This document shows, piece by piece, positions 43,562-51,958 of a DNA stretch of 64,000 bases. The translations under genes and the position numbers were made by a program. The stretch's first letter is position 1, and each line of letters opens with the position of its first letter. The stretch comes from Clostridiales bacterium (GTDB lineage Bacteria; Bacillota; Clostridia; Oscillospirales; Oscillospiraceae): the NCBI GenBank assembly GCA_012719035.1, contig JAAYBD010000042.1:1-64000 (forward strand), written 5' to 3'. A model generated the notes under the pieces. It made no database searches. It was not told the origin of the DNA and saw nothing but the letters and a program-made list of their open reading frames with translations.

Positions 43562-44261
43562 AGAATACGGCGGCAAGAATCTGTTTTCAAATTTTTCAGC
43601 CGAGTTTGAGGAGCACAGGGTTTCCTGCATCCTTGGAGCTTCCGGCGTGGGGAAAACAACGCTCATAAATTTTCTTGCAGGGCTGGTCACACCCGACAGC
43701 GGCAGGATAAATTTTTCGTCTGATACACCGCTGCGTGCTTCCTATGTTTTTCAGGAGCCGAGGCTTTTGCCTTGGTATAATGTTCATGACAACCTTGACC
43801 TTATTCTGAGGAATGCGCGTCCTCTAAGCAATGGGAAAAAAGTGAACAGACAAAAACTATACACAAAAGAAGAGCGTGCAAAACTTATAAAGCAGCAGCT
43901 TCGCCTCGTGGGTCTTGAAGATTACGAGTTCTCTGCGATCTCCGAGCTTTCGGGCGGCATGATCCAGAGAGTGGCTCTTTGCAGGGCGTTTTTGTATCCC
44001 GCTGATATCCTCTTGCTGGACGAACCTTTCAAAGGACAGGACACGAGACTCAAGGAAGAACTGTACGAGACATTTTTCCGCTCATATGAAAATGACAGCA
44101 TGCGCCGAACGGTGCTTTTTGTAACGCATGATATATCCGAAGCTCTGCGCCTTTCTGATGCTATCTATGTCCTTTCGGGAAGACCTGCGGGAATTGCTGG
44201 GAAATTTGAGCGCAGGGAATTCGATGAGGACACTGAGAACAAAATAAAAGCATTAATCTAA
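43536..44261 (+). CDS. NitT/TauT-type ABC ATP-binding protein
   Basis: ATPase of 241 aa with Walker A GASGVGKTT, Q-loop FQEPRLLPWYNV (the LLPW motif typical of SsuB/TauB/NrtD), signature LSGGMIQRVALCRA and Walker B ILLLDEPFKG. It energises the importer formed with the two upstream genes. The C-terminal half has an acidic tail. A strong terminator follows 11 nt after the stop. Confidence 0.92.
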   Translation: MIKLENISKEYGGKNLFSNFSAEFEEHRVSCILGASGVGKTTLINFLAGLVTPDSGRINFSSDTPLRASYVFQEPRLLPWYNVHDNLDLILRNARPLSNGKKVNRQKLYTKEERAKLIKQQLRLVGLEDYEFSAISELSGGMIQRVALCRAFLYPADILLLDEPFKGQDTRLKEELYETFFRSYENDSMRRTVLFVTHDISEALRLSDAIYVLSGRPAGIAGKFERREFDEDTENKIKALI

Positions 44262-44272
44262 TAATCAAATAG

Positions 44273-44311
44273 AACATCCCCGTCCGATATTATCAGACGG
44301 GGATGTTTTTC
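44273..44311. terminator. Bidirectional terminator between importer and hnd operons
   Basis: A 12-bp stem AACATCCCCGTC/GACGGGGATGTT followed by TTTCTTT rightward; leftward it is followed by CTATTTGATT, weaker. It separates convergent transcripts. Confidence 0.85.
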
Positions 44312-44358
44312 TTTATTAATTTATGTTTCCATATAGGAAAACACTTCTCGCAAATCCC

Positions 44359-46116
44359 TTATTCGCCGGAAAAGCGGGATTTTTGGGTGTAGTGGGTGTG
44401 GAGAAGCTCGTGAGCCTTGTGGCTGCCCGGCTTTTCCAGATAGGAGTCGTAAATTTCCTTGAGAATGGGGTTATCGTGGGACTTGCGCATGGCCATATCG
44501 GAATCCTGCGAATAGAGCGCCTTTGCACGCATCGCCTTGAGGTCCACATTGTTGCGAACGCTTGCGGGCTGGAGGGGCTGACCGCCGCCGTTGACACAGC
44601 CGCCGGGGCAGGCCATGACTTCGATGAAGTGGTAGTTCTTTTCACCGCGCTTGATGGATTCAAGAACTTCCTTGGCATTTTTCAGGCCGGAGGTAACAGC
44701 GACGTTGAGCGTTAGGTCGCCGACTTTATAAGTCCTCTCCTTGACAGCGTCCGTGCCGCGGACGTCCGTAAACTCAACGGGAGCATTGGGGTCGCCCGTA
44801 ATCCACTCCGCAGCGGTGCGGAGTGCTGCTTCCATAACGCCGCCGGTTGCGCCGAAGATGACGGCGGCGCCGGTGGAGATGCCGAGAGGATCGTCAAACT
44901 TCTCATCGGGCAGGTTTGCAAAGTCGATGCCCGCGCGCTCGATCATTCTGCCAAGCTCGCGTGTGGTCAGTGCAACATCGACATCGGGAACGCCGTTTAC
45001 AGACTGCTCCTCGCGCTTGCACTCGTACTTTTTCGCGGTGCAGGGCATAATGCTGACCATGAAAATATTCTTCGGGTCAATGCCCAGCTTTTCGGCATAC
45101 CAGCTCTTGGTGAGCGCACCGAACATCTGCTGAGGAGATTTGCATGTAGAGAGATTGTCGATGAACTCTGGATAATAGTGCTCGCAATAGTTTATCCAGC
45201 CGGGTGAGCAGGATGTGATGAGGGGAAGCGTCCCGCCGGTCTTAATGCGCTCAACCAGCTCGTTTGCCTCCTCAACTATGGTGAGGTCTGCGGAAAGGTC
45301 AGTGTCGAACACATCGTCAAAGCCGAGGCGGCGGAGCGCCGCGACCATCTTGCCCTCGACATTCGTGCCGATGGGCATATTGAAGCACTCGCCGAGCGTT
45401 GCGCGGATAGAGGGCGCCGTCTGAACGACAACGCGCTTTTCGGGGTCAGAAAGAGCCGCCCATACCTTGTCCGTATCGTCTTTTTCCTGAAGCGCGCCTG
45501 TGGGACAGGCAACGATGCACTGACCGCAGGAGACGCAGGCGACGGTGCTTAAAGGAGCATCGAAAGCGCTGCCGATGTGTGTGTCGAAACCGCGCTTGTT
45601 GACGCCGATGACCGCAGCGTCCTGAATGTGGTCGCAGACGGCAGTGCAGCGGCGGCAGAGGATACACTTTGAGTTGTCGCGTATCATATGCGTAGCCGAA
45701 TCGTCTATGCTGCTCGGAGTTTTCAAGCCGTCGAATATGGACTCGTCGTCAACGCCGTAGTCCCGGCAGAGTTTCTGAAGTTCGCAGCTGCCGGAGCGTA
45801 CACAGCTCAGACATTCGCGGCGGTGGTTGGAAAGCAGAAGCTGAAGATTTATCTTGCGCGCATCAAAAACGCGTCTGCTGTTTGTGATGACCTCCATGCC
45901 CTCGGCAACGGGGAAAACACAGGCCGCGTTCAGTTTGGGAGAACCCTTGATCTCGACGACGCACATGCGGCAGGCGCCGATCTCGTTGATGTCTTTAAGA
46001 TAACAGAGAGTGGGGATGTCTATATTTGCTTCGCGGGCTGCCTGCAGGATGGTTGAACCTTCGGGTACGGTCACTTTCATCCCGTTTATAGTGAGATTTA
46101 CCATTTTCATTTCCAT
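44359..46116 (-). CDS. hndD: NAD(P)-linked [FeFe]-hydrogenase catalytic subunit
   Basis: Catalytic subunit of a trimeric/tetrameric NADH-dependent [FeFe]-hydrogenase, 585 aa. An N-terminal 2Fe-2S domain (CYLKDINEIGACRMCVVEIKG) is followed by a Cys/His-rich 4Fe-4S site (HRRECLSCVRSGSCELQ) and two 4Fe-4S clusters (CILCRRCTAVCDH; CVSCGQCIVACPTGA), then the H-cluster domain with L1 TSCSPGW, L2 MPCTAKKYE and L3 EVMACPGGCVNGGG. A C-terminal small-subunit-like tail ends the protein. L1 reads TSCSP and not the textbook TSCCP. It is the last gene of hnd, 12 nt after hndC. Hydrogen is probably evolved from NADH plus reduced ferredoxin. AAGGAG is 8 nt before the first ATG; an ATG two codons later is possible. 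Confidence 0.93.
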   Translation of the reverse strand: MEMKMVNLTINGMKVTVPEGSTILQAAREANIDIPTLCYLKDINEIGACRMCVVEIKGSPKLNAACVFPVAEGMEVITNSRRVFDARKINLQLLLSNHRRECLSCVRSGSCELQKLCRDYGVDDESIFDGLKTPSSIDDSATHMIRDNSKCILCRRCTAVCDHIQDAAVIGVNKRGFDTHIGSAFDAPLSTVACVSCGQCIVACPTGALQEKDDTDKVWAALSDPEKRVVVQTAPSIRATLGECFNMPIGTNVEGKMVAALRRLGFDDVFDTDLSADLTIVEEANELVERIKTGGTLPLITSCSPGWINYCEHYYPEFIDNLSTCKSPQQMFGALTKSWYAEKLGIDPKNIFMVSIMPCTAKKYECKREEQSVNGVPDVDVALTTRELGRMIERAGIDFANLPDEKFDDPLGISTGAAVIFGATGGVMEAALRTAAEWITGDPNAPVEFTDVRGTDAVKERTYKVGDLTLNVAVTSGLKNAKEVLESIKRGEKNYHFIEVMACPGGCVNGGGQPLQPASVRNNVDLKAMRAKALYSQDSDMAMRKSHDNPILKEIYDSYLEKPGSHKAHELLHTHYTQKSRFSGE

Positions 46117-46128
46117 ATCCTCCTCTCC

Positions 46129-47916
46129 TTATCTTTTTGAGACTGCGGCAAATTTGCAGCTGTCGATGCAGGCGCCGCACTTTATGCACTTTTCAGTGTC
46201 GATTACATGTGCCTTCTTGACCTCGCCTGTGATGGCGGATGTCGGGCAGTTGCGTGCGCAGAGCGTGCAGCCCTTGCACTTGTCGGGGTCGATGTAGAAG
46301 CTGAGCAGCTTCTTGCAGACGCCGGCGGGACAGCGCTTGTCGACCACATGTGCCTCGTATTCATCGCGGAAGAAGCGCAGTGTTGACAAAACGGGGTTCG
46401 GAGCAGTCTGTCCGAGACCACAGAGGGCGTTTTCCTTGATGTAGTAGCAGAGACTTTCCAGCCTGTCCAAATCTTCAAGCTCCGCCTGCCCGGAGATGAT
46501 GTTGTCGAGCATTTCGAGCATGCGGCGTATGCCGATGCGGCAGGGAGTGCACTTTCCGCAGCTTTCGTCAACGGTGAATTCGAGGAAGAACTTTGCGATG
46601 TCGACCATGCAGTTGTCCTCGTCCATGACGATCATTCCGCCGGAACCCATGATGGAGCCGATGGCAATCAGGTTGTCATAGTCGACTGGCACGTCCATGT
46701 GCGCCGCAGGGATGCAGCCGCCGGAGGGACCGCCGGTCTGTACTGCCTTGAACTTCTTGCCGTTGGGTATGCCGCCGCCGATCTCCTCAACGATTTCACG
46801 CAGGGTGGTGCCCATGGGGACTTCGACAAGACCCGTGTGGTTTATCTTTCCGCCAAGCGCAAACACCTTGGTACCCTTGGATTTCTCCGTTCCCATGGAT
46901 GCAAACCAATCTGCACCGTTTAGGATTATGCAGGGAATATTGGCATATGTTTCGACGTTGTTGATGATGGTGGGCTTGCCGAAAAGTCCCTTGACCGCGG
47001 GGAAGGGAGGACGGGGACGGGGGTCGCCGCGTTTGCCTTCGATGGAGTTCAAAAGGGCTGTTTCCTCGCCGCAGACGAAGGCGCCTGCGCCCAAGCGTAT
47101 ATCTACATCGAAGCTGAAATCTGTTCCGAGAATGTTTTTGCCAAGGAGTCCCGCTTCTCTTGCCTGCTCGATGGCGATTTTAAGGCGCTTGACGGCGATG
47201 GGGTACTCCGCGCGGACATAAACATAACCGTAGGATGCACCTATCGCGTAACCTGCAATCGCCATAGCTTCGAGAACGCTGTGCGGGTCGCCTTCAAGAA
47301 CGCTGCGGTCCATAAAGGCGCCTGGGTCGCCCTCGTCGGCGTTGCAGCAGACGTATTTCTCGTCTCCGGACTGAGCCGCGGCAAAACTCCACTTTTTTCC
47401 GGTGGGGAAGCCGCCGCCGCCGCGGCCGCGCAGTCCGCTGTCGGTGATCGTCTTTATAACATCTTCCGGCTTCATCTCGGTAAGAGCCTTGGCAAGTGCC
47501 ATGTAGCCGTCATATGCTATGTATTCTTTGATGTTTTCTGGGTCTATTATTCCGCAGTTGCGCAGGGCAACGCGTTTTTGTTTGCGGTAGAAGTCTGTCT
47601 TATCCAAACTGAGGATGGTGTCTTCGGCGACCGTTTCGCTGTAAAGGAGACGCTTTACAAGCCTGCCCTTGAGCAGATGCTCCTCAACGATTTCTTTTAT
47701 ATCCTCAAGCTTTACCTGAGAATAAAAAGCTCCTTCGGGGTATACGACAACAACGGGACCCAGCGCGCACAGACCGAAGCAGCCTGTCTGTATGACCTTT
47801 ACTTCTTCGCTGAGGCCGGCGGAAGCCAGTTCGGCTTCAAAACGATCGAAAAGTTTGTCGCTTCCGGAGGAATGACAGCCGGTACCGCCGCAAACGAGGA
47901 CATGTGAGCGAACCAT
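46129..47916 (-). CDS. hndC: NADH-binding subunit of hydrogenase (NuoF/HndC/HydB-like)
   Basis: Diaphorase subunit of 595 aa. An N-terminal thioredoxin-like 2Fe-2S domain (CGGTGCHSSG, CFGLC) precedes the NuoF core with FMN/NADH motifs (GLRGRGGGGFPTGKKW; CNADEGDPGAFMDR) and its 4Fe-4S site (ESCGKCTPCRIGIRRM). A C-terminal two-cluster ferredoxin domain follows (CKGCTLCARNCPTSAI; CIKCGACIDSCKF). This is the site of NADH oxidation and, in bifurcating relatives, of flavin-based electron bifurcation or confurcation. It lies 12 nt after hndB and before hndD. Confidence 0.94.
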   Translation of the reverse strand: MVRSHVLVCGGTGCHSSGSDKLFDRFEAELASAGLSEEVKVIQTGCFGLCALGPVVVVYPEGAFYSQVKLEDIKEIVEEHLLKGRLVKRLLYSETVAEDTILSLDKTDFYRKQKRVALRNCGIIDPENIKEYIAYDGYMALAKALTEMKPEDVIKTITDSGLRGRGGGGFPTGKKWSFAAAQSGDEKYVCCNADEGDPGAFMDRSVLEGDPHSVLEAMAIAGYAIGASYGYVYVRAEYPIAVKRLKIAIEQAREAGLLGKNILGTDFSFDVDIRLGAGAFVCGEETALLNSIEGKRGDPRPRPPFPAVKGLFGKPTIINNVETYANIPCIILNGADWFASMGTEKSKGTKVFALGGKINHTGLVEVPMGTTLREIVEEIGGGIPNGKKFKAVQTGGPSGGCIPAAHMDVPVDYDNLIAIGSIMGSGGMIVMDEDNCMVDIAKFFLEFTVDESCGKCTPCRIGIRRMLEMLDNIISGQAELEDLDRLESLCYYIKENALCGLGQTAPNPVLSTLRFFRDEYEAHVVDKRCPAGVCKKLLSFYIDPDKCKGCTLCARNCPTSAITGEVKKAHVIDTEKCIKCGACIDSCKFAAVSKR

Positions 47917-47928
47917 AATACTACCTCC

Positions 47929-48300
47929 TTAATTCGCGTTGGCGCCGATGGTATATTCAACCACAGGATTGCCGTTTACTACGTGCTGTGCAACGATCTT
48001 GGGAACTTTTTCGGGCGTGACGTATACATAGGTGGTCTTTGTTCCGTCGGCATCATAAATCTCGACCACCGGCTCAAACTGACAGATGCCGATGCAGCCG
48101 GTTTGAGAGACAACGATATCGGTAAGCTTGCGGGTTTCGAGCTCTTTGACAAAAGCGGTAAGTACGGGGCGGGCGCCTGCCGCGATGCCGCAGGTTGCCA
48201 TGCCGACGAGGATTCTCATGCGGTATTCGCCGTCTTTGCGTACGCCGATTTTTGTCTTCATCTCGTCGCGCAAAGCCTGAAGTTCTGCTAAAGTCTTCAT
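47929..48300 (-). CDS. hndB: 2Fe-2S thioredoxin-like hydrogenase subunit
   Basis: A 123-aa subunit with a thioredoxin-like ferredoxin fold. Cys ligands lie in GMATCGIAAGARPV and QTGCIGICQFEP, typical of HndB/NuoE-like small subunits. It would pass electrons between hndA/hndC and the catalytic subunit. CCTCC-type complement (AGGAGG) precedes its ATG. Encoded between the HATPase gene and hndC. Confidence 0.9.
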   Translation of the reverse strand: MKTLAELQALRDEMKTKIGVRKDGEYRMRILVGMATCGIAAGARPVLTAFVKELETRKLTDIVVSQTGCIGICQFEPVVEIYDADGTKTTYVYVTPEKVPKIVAQHVVNGNPVVEYTIGANAN

Positions 48301-48365
48301 CTTTGGACTACCTCCTGAATTGTTGGGACCGCCCGAAGGCGCTCCTGATTGTTTTGTTGGACCGG

Positions 48366-48917
48366 TCAGCGACCGGTGAAAAGATCACTTGTGTTTTCCG
48401 CCAGAAAGTCGCGGATGAATTTAGAAACCTTGGGATCGTTCAATTCGATCCCCTCAAGTATACGGCGGAATTCGCGCGTATCCAGAATCATCTCGGAGTC
48501 TTCAAAGCGGCGCCTGTATATAAAGTCTATCTGCGGATTGCAGTGGATGAGCGTACAGATAGTCTCGTTGATGTCTCCAAGCGGCATCAGGTCTATGCTT
48601 GAACGAACGAAATAAGCTGTGATGACTGTGCCTTTTCCGATGCTGCTCCGGATATCCATTTTGCCGCCGGCAAGCTCCGCTGCCATTTTGAAAAACGGAA
48701 GACCTAAACCGACTTTTCTGGTGTTTCGCGTAGTGAAAAACGGATCGGCTGCATTTTTAAGCTGCTCGGGGCTCATCCCGCAGCCGTTGTCGGAAATCTC
48801 TATGGTCAGCAGGTCTTCTGCGGGCTGCTCGTCGATAGTGATTTCGACAAGGCTCGCCCCTGCGCGAACGGAGTTTTCCGCCACATCCAATATATTCATG
48901 GAAAGCTCCTGCATCAT
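48366..48917 (-). CDS. HATPase-domain ATP-binding protein in the hydrogenase operon
   Basis: A 183-aa protein with a histidine-kinase-like ATPase fold but no dimerisation or sensor domain. The N box (LDVAENSVRAGASLVEI), G1 box (DNGCGM), G2 box (KVGLGLPFFKMAAELAGG) and GKGTVITAYF are all present in residues 1-115. The C-terminal ~70 residues are family-specific. Such genes recur in clostridial hnd operons, but a function is not established to my knowledge. GGAGG is 7 nt before the ATG. Its position inside hndA-B-C-D and the second HATPase protein in the divergent cluster suggest a regulatory or signalling role. Confidence 0.82.
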   Translation of the reverse strand: MMQELSMNILDVAENSVRAGASLVEITIDEQPAEDLLTIEISDNGCGMSPEQLKNAADPFFTTRNTRKVGLGLPFFKMAAELAGGKMDIRSSIGKGTVITAYFVRSSIDLMPLGDINETICTLIHCNPQIDFIYRRRFEDSEMILDTREFRRILEGIELNDPKVSKFIRDFLAENTSDLFTGR

Positions 48918-48939
48918 AGACTTGCCTCCGAGGCTTCGC

Positions 48940-49431
48940 CTATTCGCATTTTTCGAGGATTCCGTCTATCTGGTCCGGGGTGACCTTTCCGTATACATTG
49001 TCATTGATGCTGAAAACAGGAGCGAGTCCGCAGGCGCCCACGCAGCGGCAGGCGTCAAGTGAAAACTTGCCGTCGGGCGTGCAGCCGCCGTCTTCGACGC
49101 CGAGCTTTTCCTTGATCTTATCATAGATTTCTCCCGCACCCTTGACGTAGCAGGCTGTTCCGAGACAAACCGAGATCGCATATTTGCCTTTGGGATTGAA
49201 AGAAAACTGGGAATAAAAGGTTGCAACACTGTAAACTTTTTCTGCAGAGACATGGAGTTCAGAGGCTATTACGTTAATGACCTCTTGGGGCAGATAGCCG
49301 TAGATTTCCTGTGCGGCCTGCAGTATCTGGACTAGCGAATGATCTCCCTGCAAGGCCGCGATGCTCTCGCGCAGCTTTTTGTCCTGCTCCGCTGTTCCGA
49401 TCACTGCAGTTTCGCATGTTTTGCATGACAT
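48940..49431 (-). CDS. hndA: NuoE-like 2Fe-2S hydrogenase subunit
   Basis: First gene of the hnd operon, 163 aa, NuoE/HndA-like. It has an N-terminal helical bundle (LVQILQAAQEIYGYLPQEVINVIASELHV) followed by a thioredoxin-like 2Fe-2S domain with CLGTACYVKG and CRCVGACGLAP. It transfers electrons between the flavin subunit and the rest of the complex. An unusual Cys pair near the N-terminus (SCKTC) is present. AGGAGG precedes its ATG. Confidence 0.93.
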   Translation of the reverse strand: MSCKTCETAVIGTAEQDKKLRESIAALQGDHSLVQILQAAQEIYGYLPQEVINVIASELHVSAEKVYSVATFYSQFSFNPKGKYAISVCLGTACYVKGAGEIYDKIKEKLGVEDGGCTPDGKFSLDACRCVGACGLAPVFSINDNVYGKVTPDQIDGILEKCE

Positions 49432-49505
49432 TTGCGTTTCCTCCTGTTTTATTTGTTATTGATTACCTGCTGCCGGGAAAAATAATAGCAGCGGCTTCTT
49501 TCTAA

Positions 49506-49539
49506 TATTGTAATTGTGCCATTATTGTAATTGTACCAT
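49506..49539. repeat. 17-bp tandem repeat in hnd divergent control region
   Basis: TATTGTAATTGTGCCAT is followed directly by TATTGTAATTGTACCAT (16 of 17 identical), 75 nt upstream of hndA. A further ATTGTACC copy occurs at 49599-49606, next to the rightward promoter. The repeated unit looks like a regulator binding site for the divergent hydrogenase and sensor operons. Confidence 0.72.
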
Positions 49540-49599
49540 CTGAAGATACGTTTTACCATAGTAAATTCTTGCTTTTTCAACATACCTTGCTTTGTATGA

Positions 49600-49628
49600 T
49601 TGTACCGTAAAACAAAGTATGATATAAT
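49600..49628 (+). promoter_or_regulatory. Candidate promoter of the sensor cluster
   Basis: TTGTAC at 49600, a 17-nt spacer and a perfect TATAAT at 49623-49628. It overlaps the ATTGTACC half-repeat. It would give a leader of about 190 nt, containing a small hairpin near 49660-49693 (AGCTGC...GCAGCT). No known riboswitch is recognised in it. Confidence 0.5.
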
Positions 49629-49823
49629 ATCTCAAATAAAAACTATATTTTATCTGGCCTATGTGCCATAAAGCTGCCTTGCAGCTGTGACATAATGTCC
49701 GCAAGTGATCACTATATTTGACCTTGATCCGTAAGTGTATGTTAGCTGCGGGTTTTGGCAGGGAACATTCAAATACAGCTTTTAAAATCCTGCAATCACA
49801 TTTTGAATTACGGGGGAACAAAT

Positions 49824-50177
49824 ATGCTTATAAAGGAAATCCGGGATACACTGGATGCAGAACTCCTTGTGGGTGAAGATCTGCTGGAAACAGAAGTTCA
49901 CACCGCCTGCGGAAGCGACATGATGAGCGACGTTCTTGCCTTTGTCAAAGATCAGGCTGTCCTCATTACGGGACTTTTGAACCAACAGGCAATAAGGACG
50001 GCGGCGATGATGGACATGGTCTGTGTTGTTTTTGTGCGGGGAAAGAGACCCGGCGAAGACATTCTTCAGGTAGCCAGAGAAAACGGAATTGCAGTCATGG
50101 CGACAACCCATAGAATGTTTACTGCCTGCGGTCTGCTTTACGAGGCGGGACTTAACGGAGGGTGTAAGACGATATGA
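49824..50177 (+). CDS. DRTGG-domain protein
   Basis: A 117-aa single-domain protein of the DRTGG type (the small domain also found in phosphotransacetylase and CBS proteins). Core: LLVGEDLLETEVHTACGSDMMSDVLAFVKDQAVLITGLLNQQ, then VVFVRGKRPGEDILQVARENGIAVMATTHRMFTACGLLYEAG. A possible ligand- or nucleotide-binding domain; function not established. GGGGGAAC lies 6 nt before the ATG at 49824; the 23 extra residues in the track are dropped. It overlaps the HATPase gene by 4 nt (ATGA) and leads a five-gene operon divergent from hnd. Confidence 0.85.
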   Translation: MLIKEIRDTLDAELLVGEDLLETEVHTACGSDMMSDVLAFVKDQAVLITGLLNQQAIRTAAMMDMVCVVFVRGKRPGEDILQVARENGIAVMATTHRMFTACGLLYEAGLNGGCKTI

Positions 50178-50614
50178 GCGATATGAGCGGTAACAGCCTG
50201 CATTATCACTATATAGTGCCCGGAGATGATTTTACTCAGGCGGGCGCGGCTTCAAGTGCTGTGAAGCAAATATTGAAACAGCTGGGTTTAAATCCGCAGA
50301 CTATAAGAAAAATGTCGATCTCCTTATATGAGGGGGAAATAAACATGGTCATACATGCCGGCGGCGGGGAGATTGACGTCGATATTGACGACAAAAAAAT
50401 CGTTGCTGTACTTACAGATTACGGTCCCGGAATCGAGGATGTCGATCTTGCCATGCAGGCCGGCTGGTCAACTGCTTCCGAACAGGTTCGGGGTTTGGGA
50501 TTTGGAGCAGGTATGGGTCTGCCGAATATGAAAAAGTATTCCGATGAGCTAATAATAAACACAACAGTCGGTGCAGGTACTAAAGTTACCATTGTGGTGA
50601 ATATAGAAAACTGA
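50174..50614 (+). CDS. HATPase / anti-sigma-factor-like kinase (RsbW type)
   Basis: A 146-aa stand-alone ATPase domain related to RsbW/SpoIIAB serine kinases. The N box (SLYEGEINMVIHAGGGEI), G1 box (DYGPGIEDVDLAMQAG) and G2 box (GFGAGMGLPNMKKYSD) are intact, so it probably binds ATP. In characterised relatives such a protein phosphorylates an antagonist or holds a sigma factor. No anti-sigma antagonist or sigma factor gene is adjacent, so the partner is unknown. Translationally coupled with the DRTGG gene (ATGA overlap). Confidence 0.85.
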   Translation: MSDMSGNSLHYHYIVPGDDFTQAGAASSAVKQILKQLGLNPQTIRKMSISLYEGEINMVIHAGGGEIDVDIDDKKIVAVLTDYGPGIEDVDLAMQAGWSTASEQVRGLGFGAGMGLPNMKKYSDELIINTTVGAGTKVTIVVNIEN

Positions 50615-50635
50615 CGTAACATATGGAGGTTAGAA

Positions 50636-51958
50636 ATGTCCGAATATTTTCACTCCGTAACGCTGGATAAGGATGCCTGCCGCGGATGTATCACCTGCGT
50701 AAAACGATGTCCGACGGAGGCTATACGTGTGCGCAACGGAAAGGCGCAGATCACCGGAGAGCGGTGTATAGATTGCGGCGAGTGTATCCGCGTCTGCCCG
50801 CATCATGCGAAACTTGCCGTTACGGATCCGCTTAGTTCGATAGAGCGCTTTAAATATAAGGTCGTGCTTCCTCCTCCGTCCCTTTTCGGGCAATATAAGC
50901 GGCAGGAGGACCTTGAGCTTATACGCGCTGCGCTGCGCAGACTCGGATTTGACGAGGTATATGAAGTGGCGGCAGCGGCAGAGCTTGTTTCGGATGCTAC
51001 CCGGCGCCTGATGGAACAGGGAACTCTGAATAAACCGGTGATTTCGTCCGCCTGCCCCGCCGTTCTGAGACTTATCCGTATTCGCTTTCCGCAGCTGCTG
51101 GAAAACGTGCTTCCTCTTTCCGCTCCTATGGAGGTTGCCGCCAGACTGGCGCGCGATCAGGCTGTTTCGGAAACGGGACTGAAGCCGGAGGAAATCGGAA
51201 TAGCCTTTATCACTCCCTGTCCTGCCAAGGTTACCGCTATAAAAAATCCGATGGGTACGGAAAAGAGCAGCGTGGACCTTGCGATTTCTGTCAGCGAAAT
51301 ATACCCGGCACTGTTGTCGGCAATGAATAAATGTGCCAAGGAGGGGACTGGACCGGATACCGCGCAGAGCGGACGGACAGGACTGAGCTGGGGCAACAGC
51401 GGCGGTGAGGCGGCGGCTACCTTCACAGTTCGTTATCTTGCGGCGGATGGCATCGAGAACGTGATAAATGTGCTGGAGGAAATGGAGGGCGACCGACTTT
51501 CCGATCAGGACTTTGTGGAGCTTAACGCCTGCCCCGCAGGCTGCGTGGGCGGAGTACTTAACATTGAAAACCCTTATGTTGCAGCTACAAGAATGAAGCA
51601 TCTCCGCAATTATCGTCCGGTGGCATGCAACAACATAGAGGGGAAAGCAATACCGGAGGAGATACTTTGGGATGCTGAGGTTAAGCCTATATCAGCCCTG
51701 CGCCTTGACCCTCTGCCCCAGCATTCTATGAAAATGATGCGTGAGATCGAGGAGATAGAGTCAAAACTTTACGGGCTGGACTGCGGCTCCTGCGGAGCGC
51801 CGTCCTGCCGTGCGCTTGCAGAGGATATAGTGCTTGGACACTCGACCGAGGATGCCTGCATCTACCTCCTGAAAGACAAAGTCGAGGCTGTTCGGGCAAG
51901 TATGCTGTCTCTGAAGCTTGACAGCCGGGATAAAAGCGGGGATAAACCATGCGTGTAA
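50636..51958 (+). CDS. [FeFe]-hydrogenase-like iron-sulfur sensor protein
   Basis: A 440-aa protein. Residues 1-65 hold two 4Fe-4S clusters (CRGCITCVKRCPTEA; CIDCGECIRVCPHHA). Residues about 85-330 are an H-cluster-domain relative: L1 SSACPAV, L2 TPCPAKV and L3 FVELNACPAGCVGG, which keep the four likely cluster-binding Cys but replace the usual proton-relay Cys of TSCCP with Ala. Residues about 380-430 carry an extra 4Fe-4S site (LDCGSCGAPSCRALAEDIV). It resembles the regulatory HydS-like [FeFe]-hydrogenases but lacks a PAS domain. A hydrogen or redox sensor role is inference. Overlaps the second DRTGG gene. Confidence 0.82.
   Translation: MSEYFHSVTLDKDACRGCITCVKRCPTEAIRVRNGKAQITGERCIDCGECIRVCPHHAKLAVTDPLSSIERFKYKVVLPPPSLFGQYKRQEDLELIRAALRRLGFDEVYEVAAAAELVSDATRRLMEQGTLNKPVISSACPAVLRLIRIRFPQLLENVLPLSAPMEVAARLARDQAVSETGLKPEEIGIAFITPCPAKVTAIKNPMGTEKSSVDLAISVSEIYPALLSAMNKCAKEGTGPDTAQSGRTGLSWGNSGGEAAATFTVRYLAADGIENVINVLEEMEGDRLSDQDFVELNACPAGCVGGVLNIENPYVAATRMKHLRNYRPVACNNIEGKAIPEEILWDAEVKPISALRLDPLPQHSMKMMREIEEIESKLYGLDCGSCGAPSCRALAEDIVLGHSTEDACIYLLKDKVEAVRASMLSLKLDSRDKSGDKPCV

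Noticed and set aside
49432-49823. Rex-type (TTGTTAA) site for NADH control of hnd
   Set aside because: No TTGTTAA-N-TTAACAA match is seen; the repeated ATTGTACCAT unit is different.
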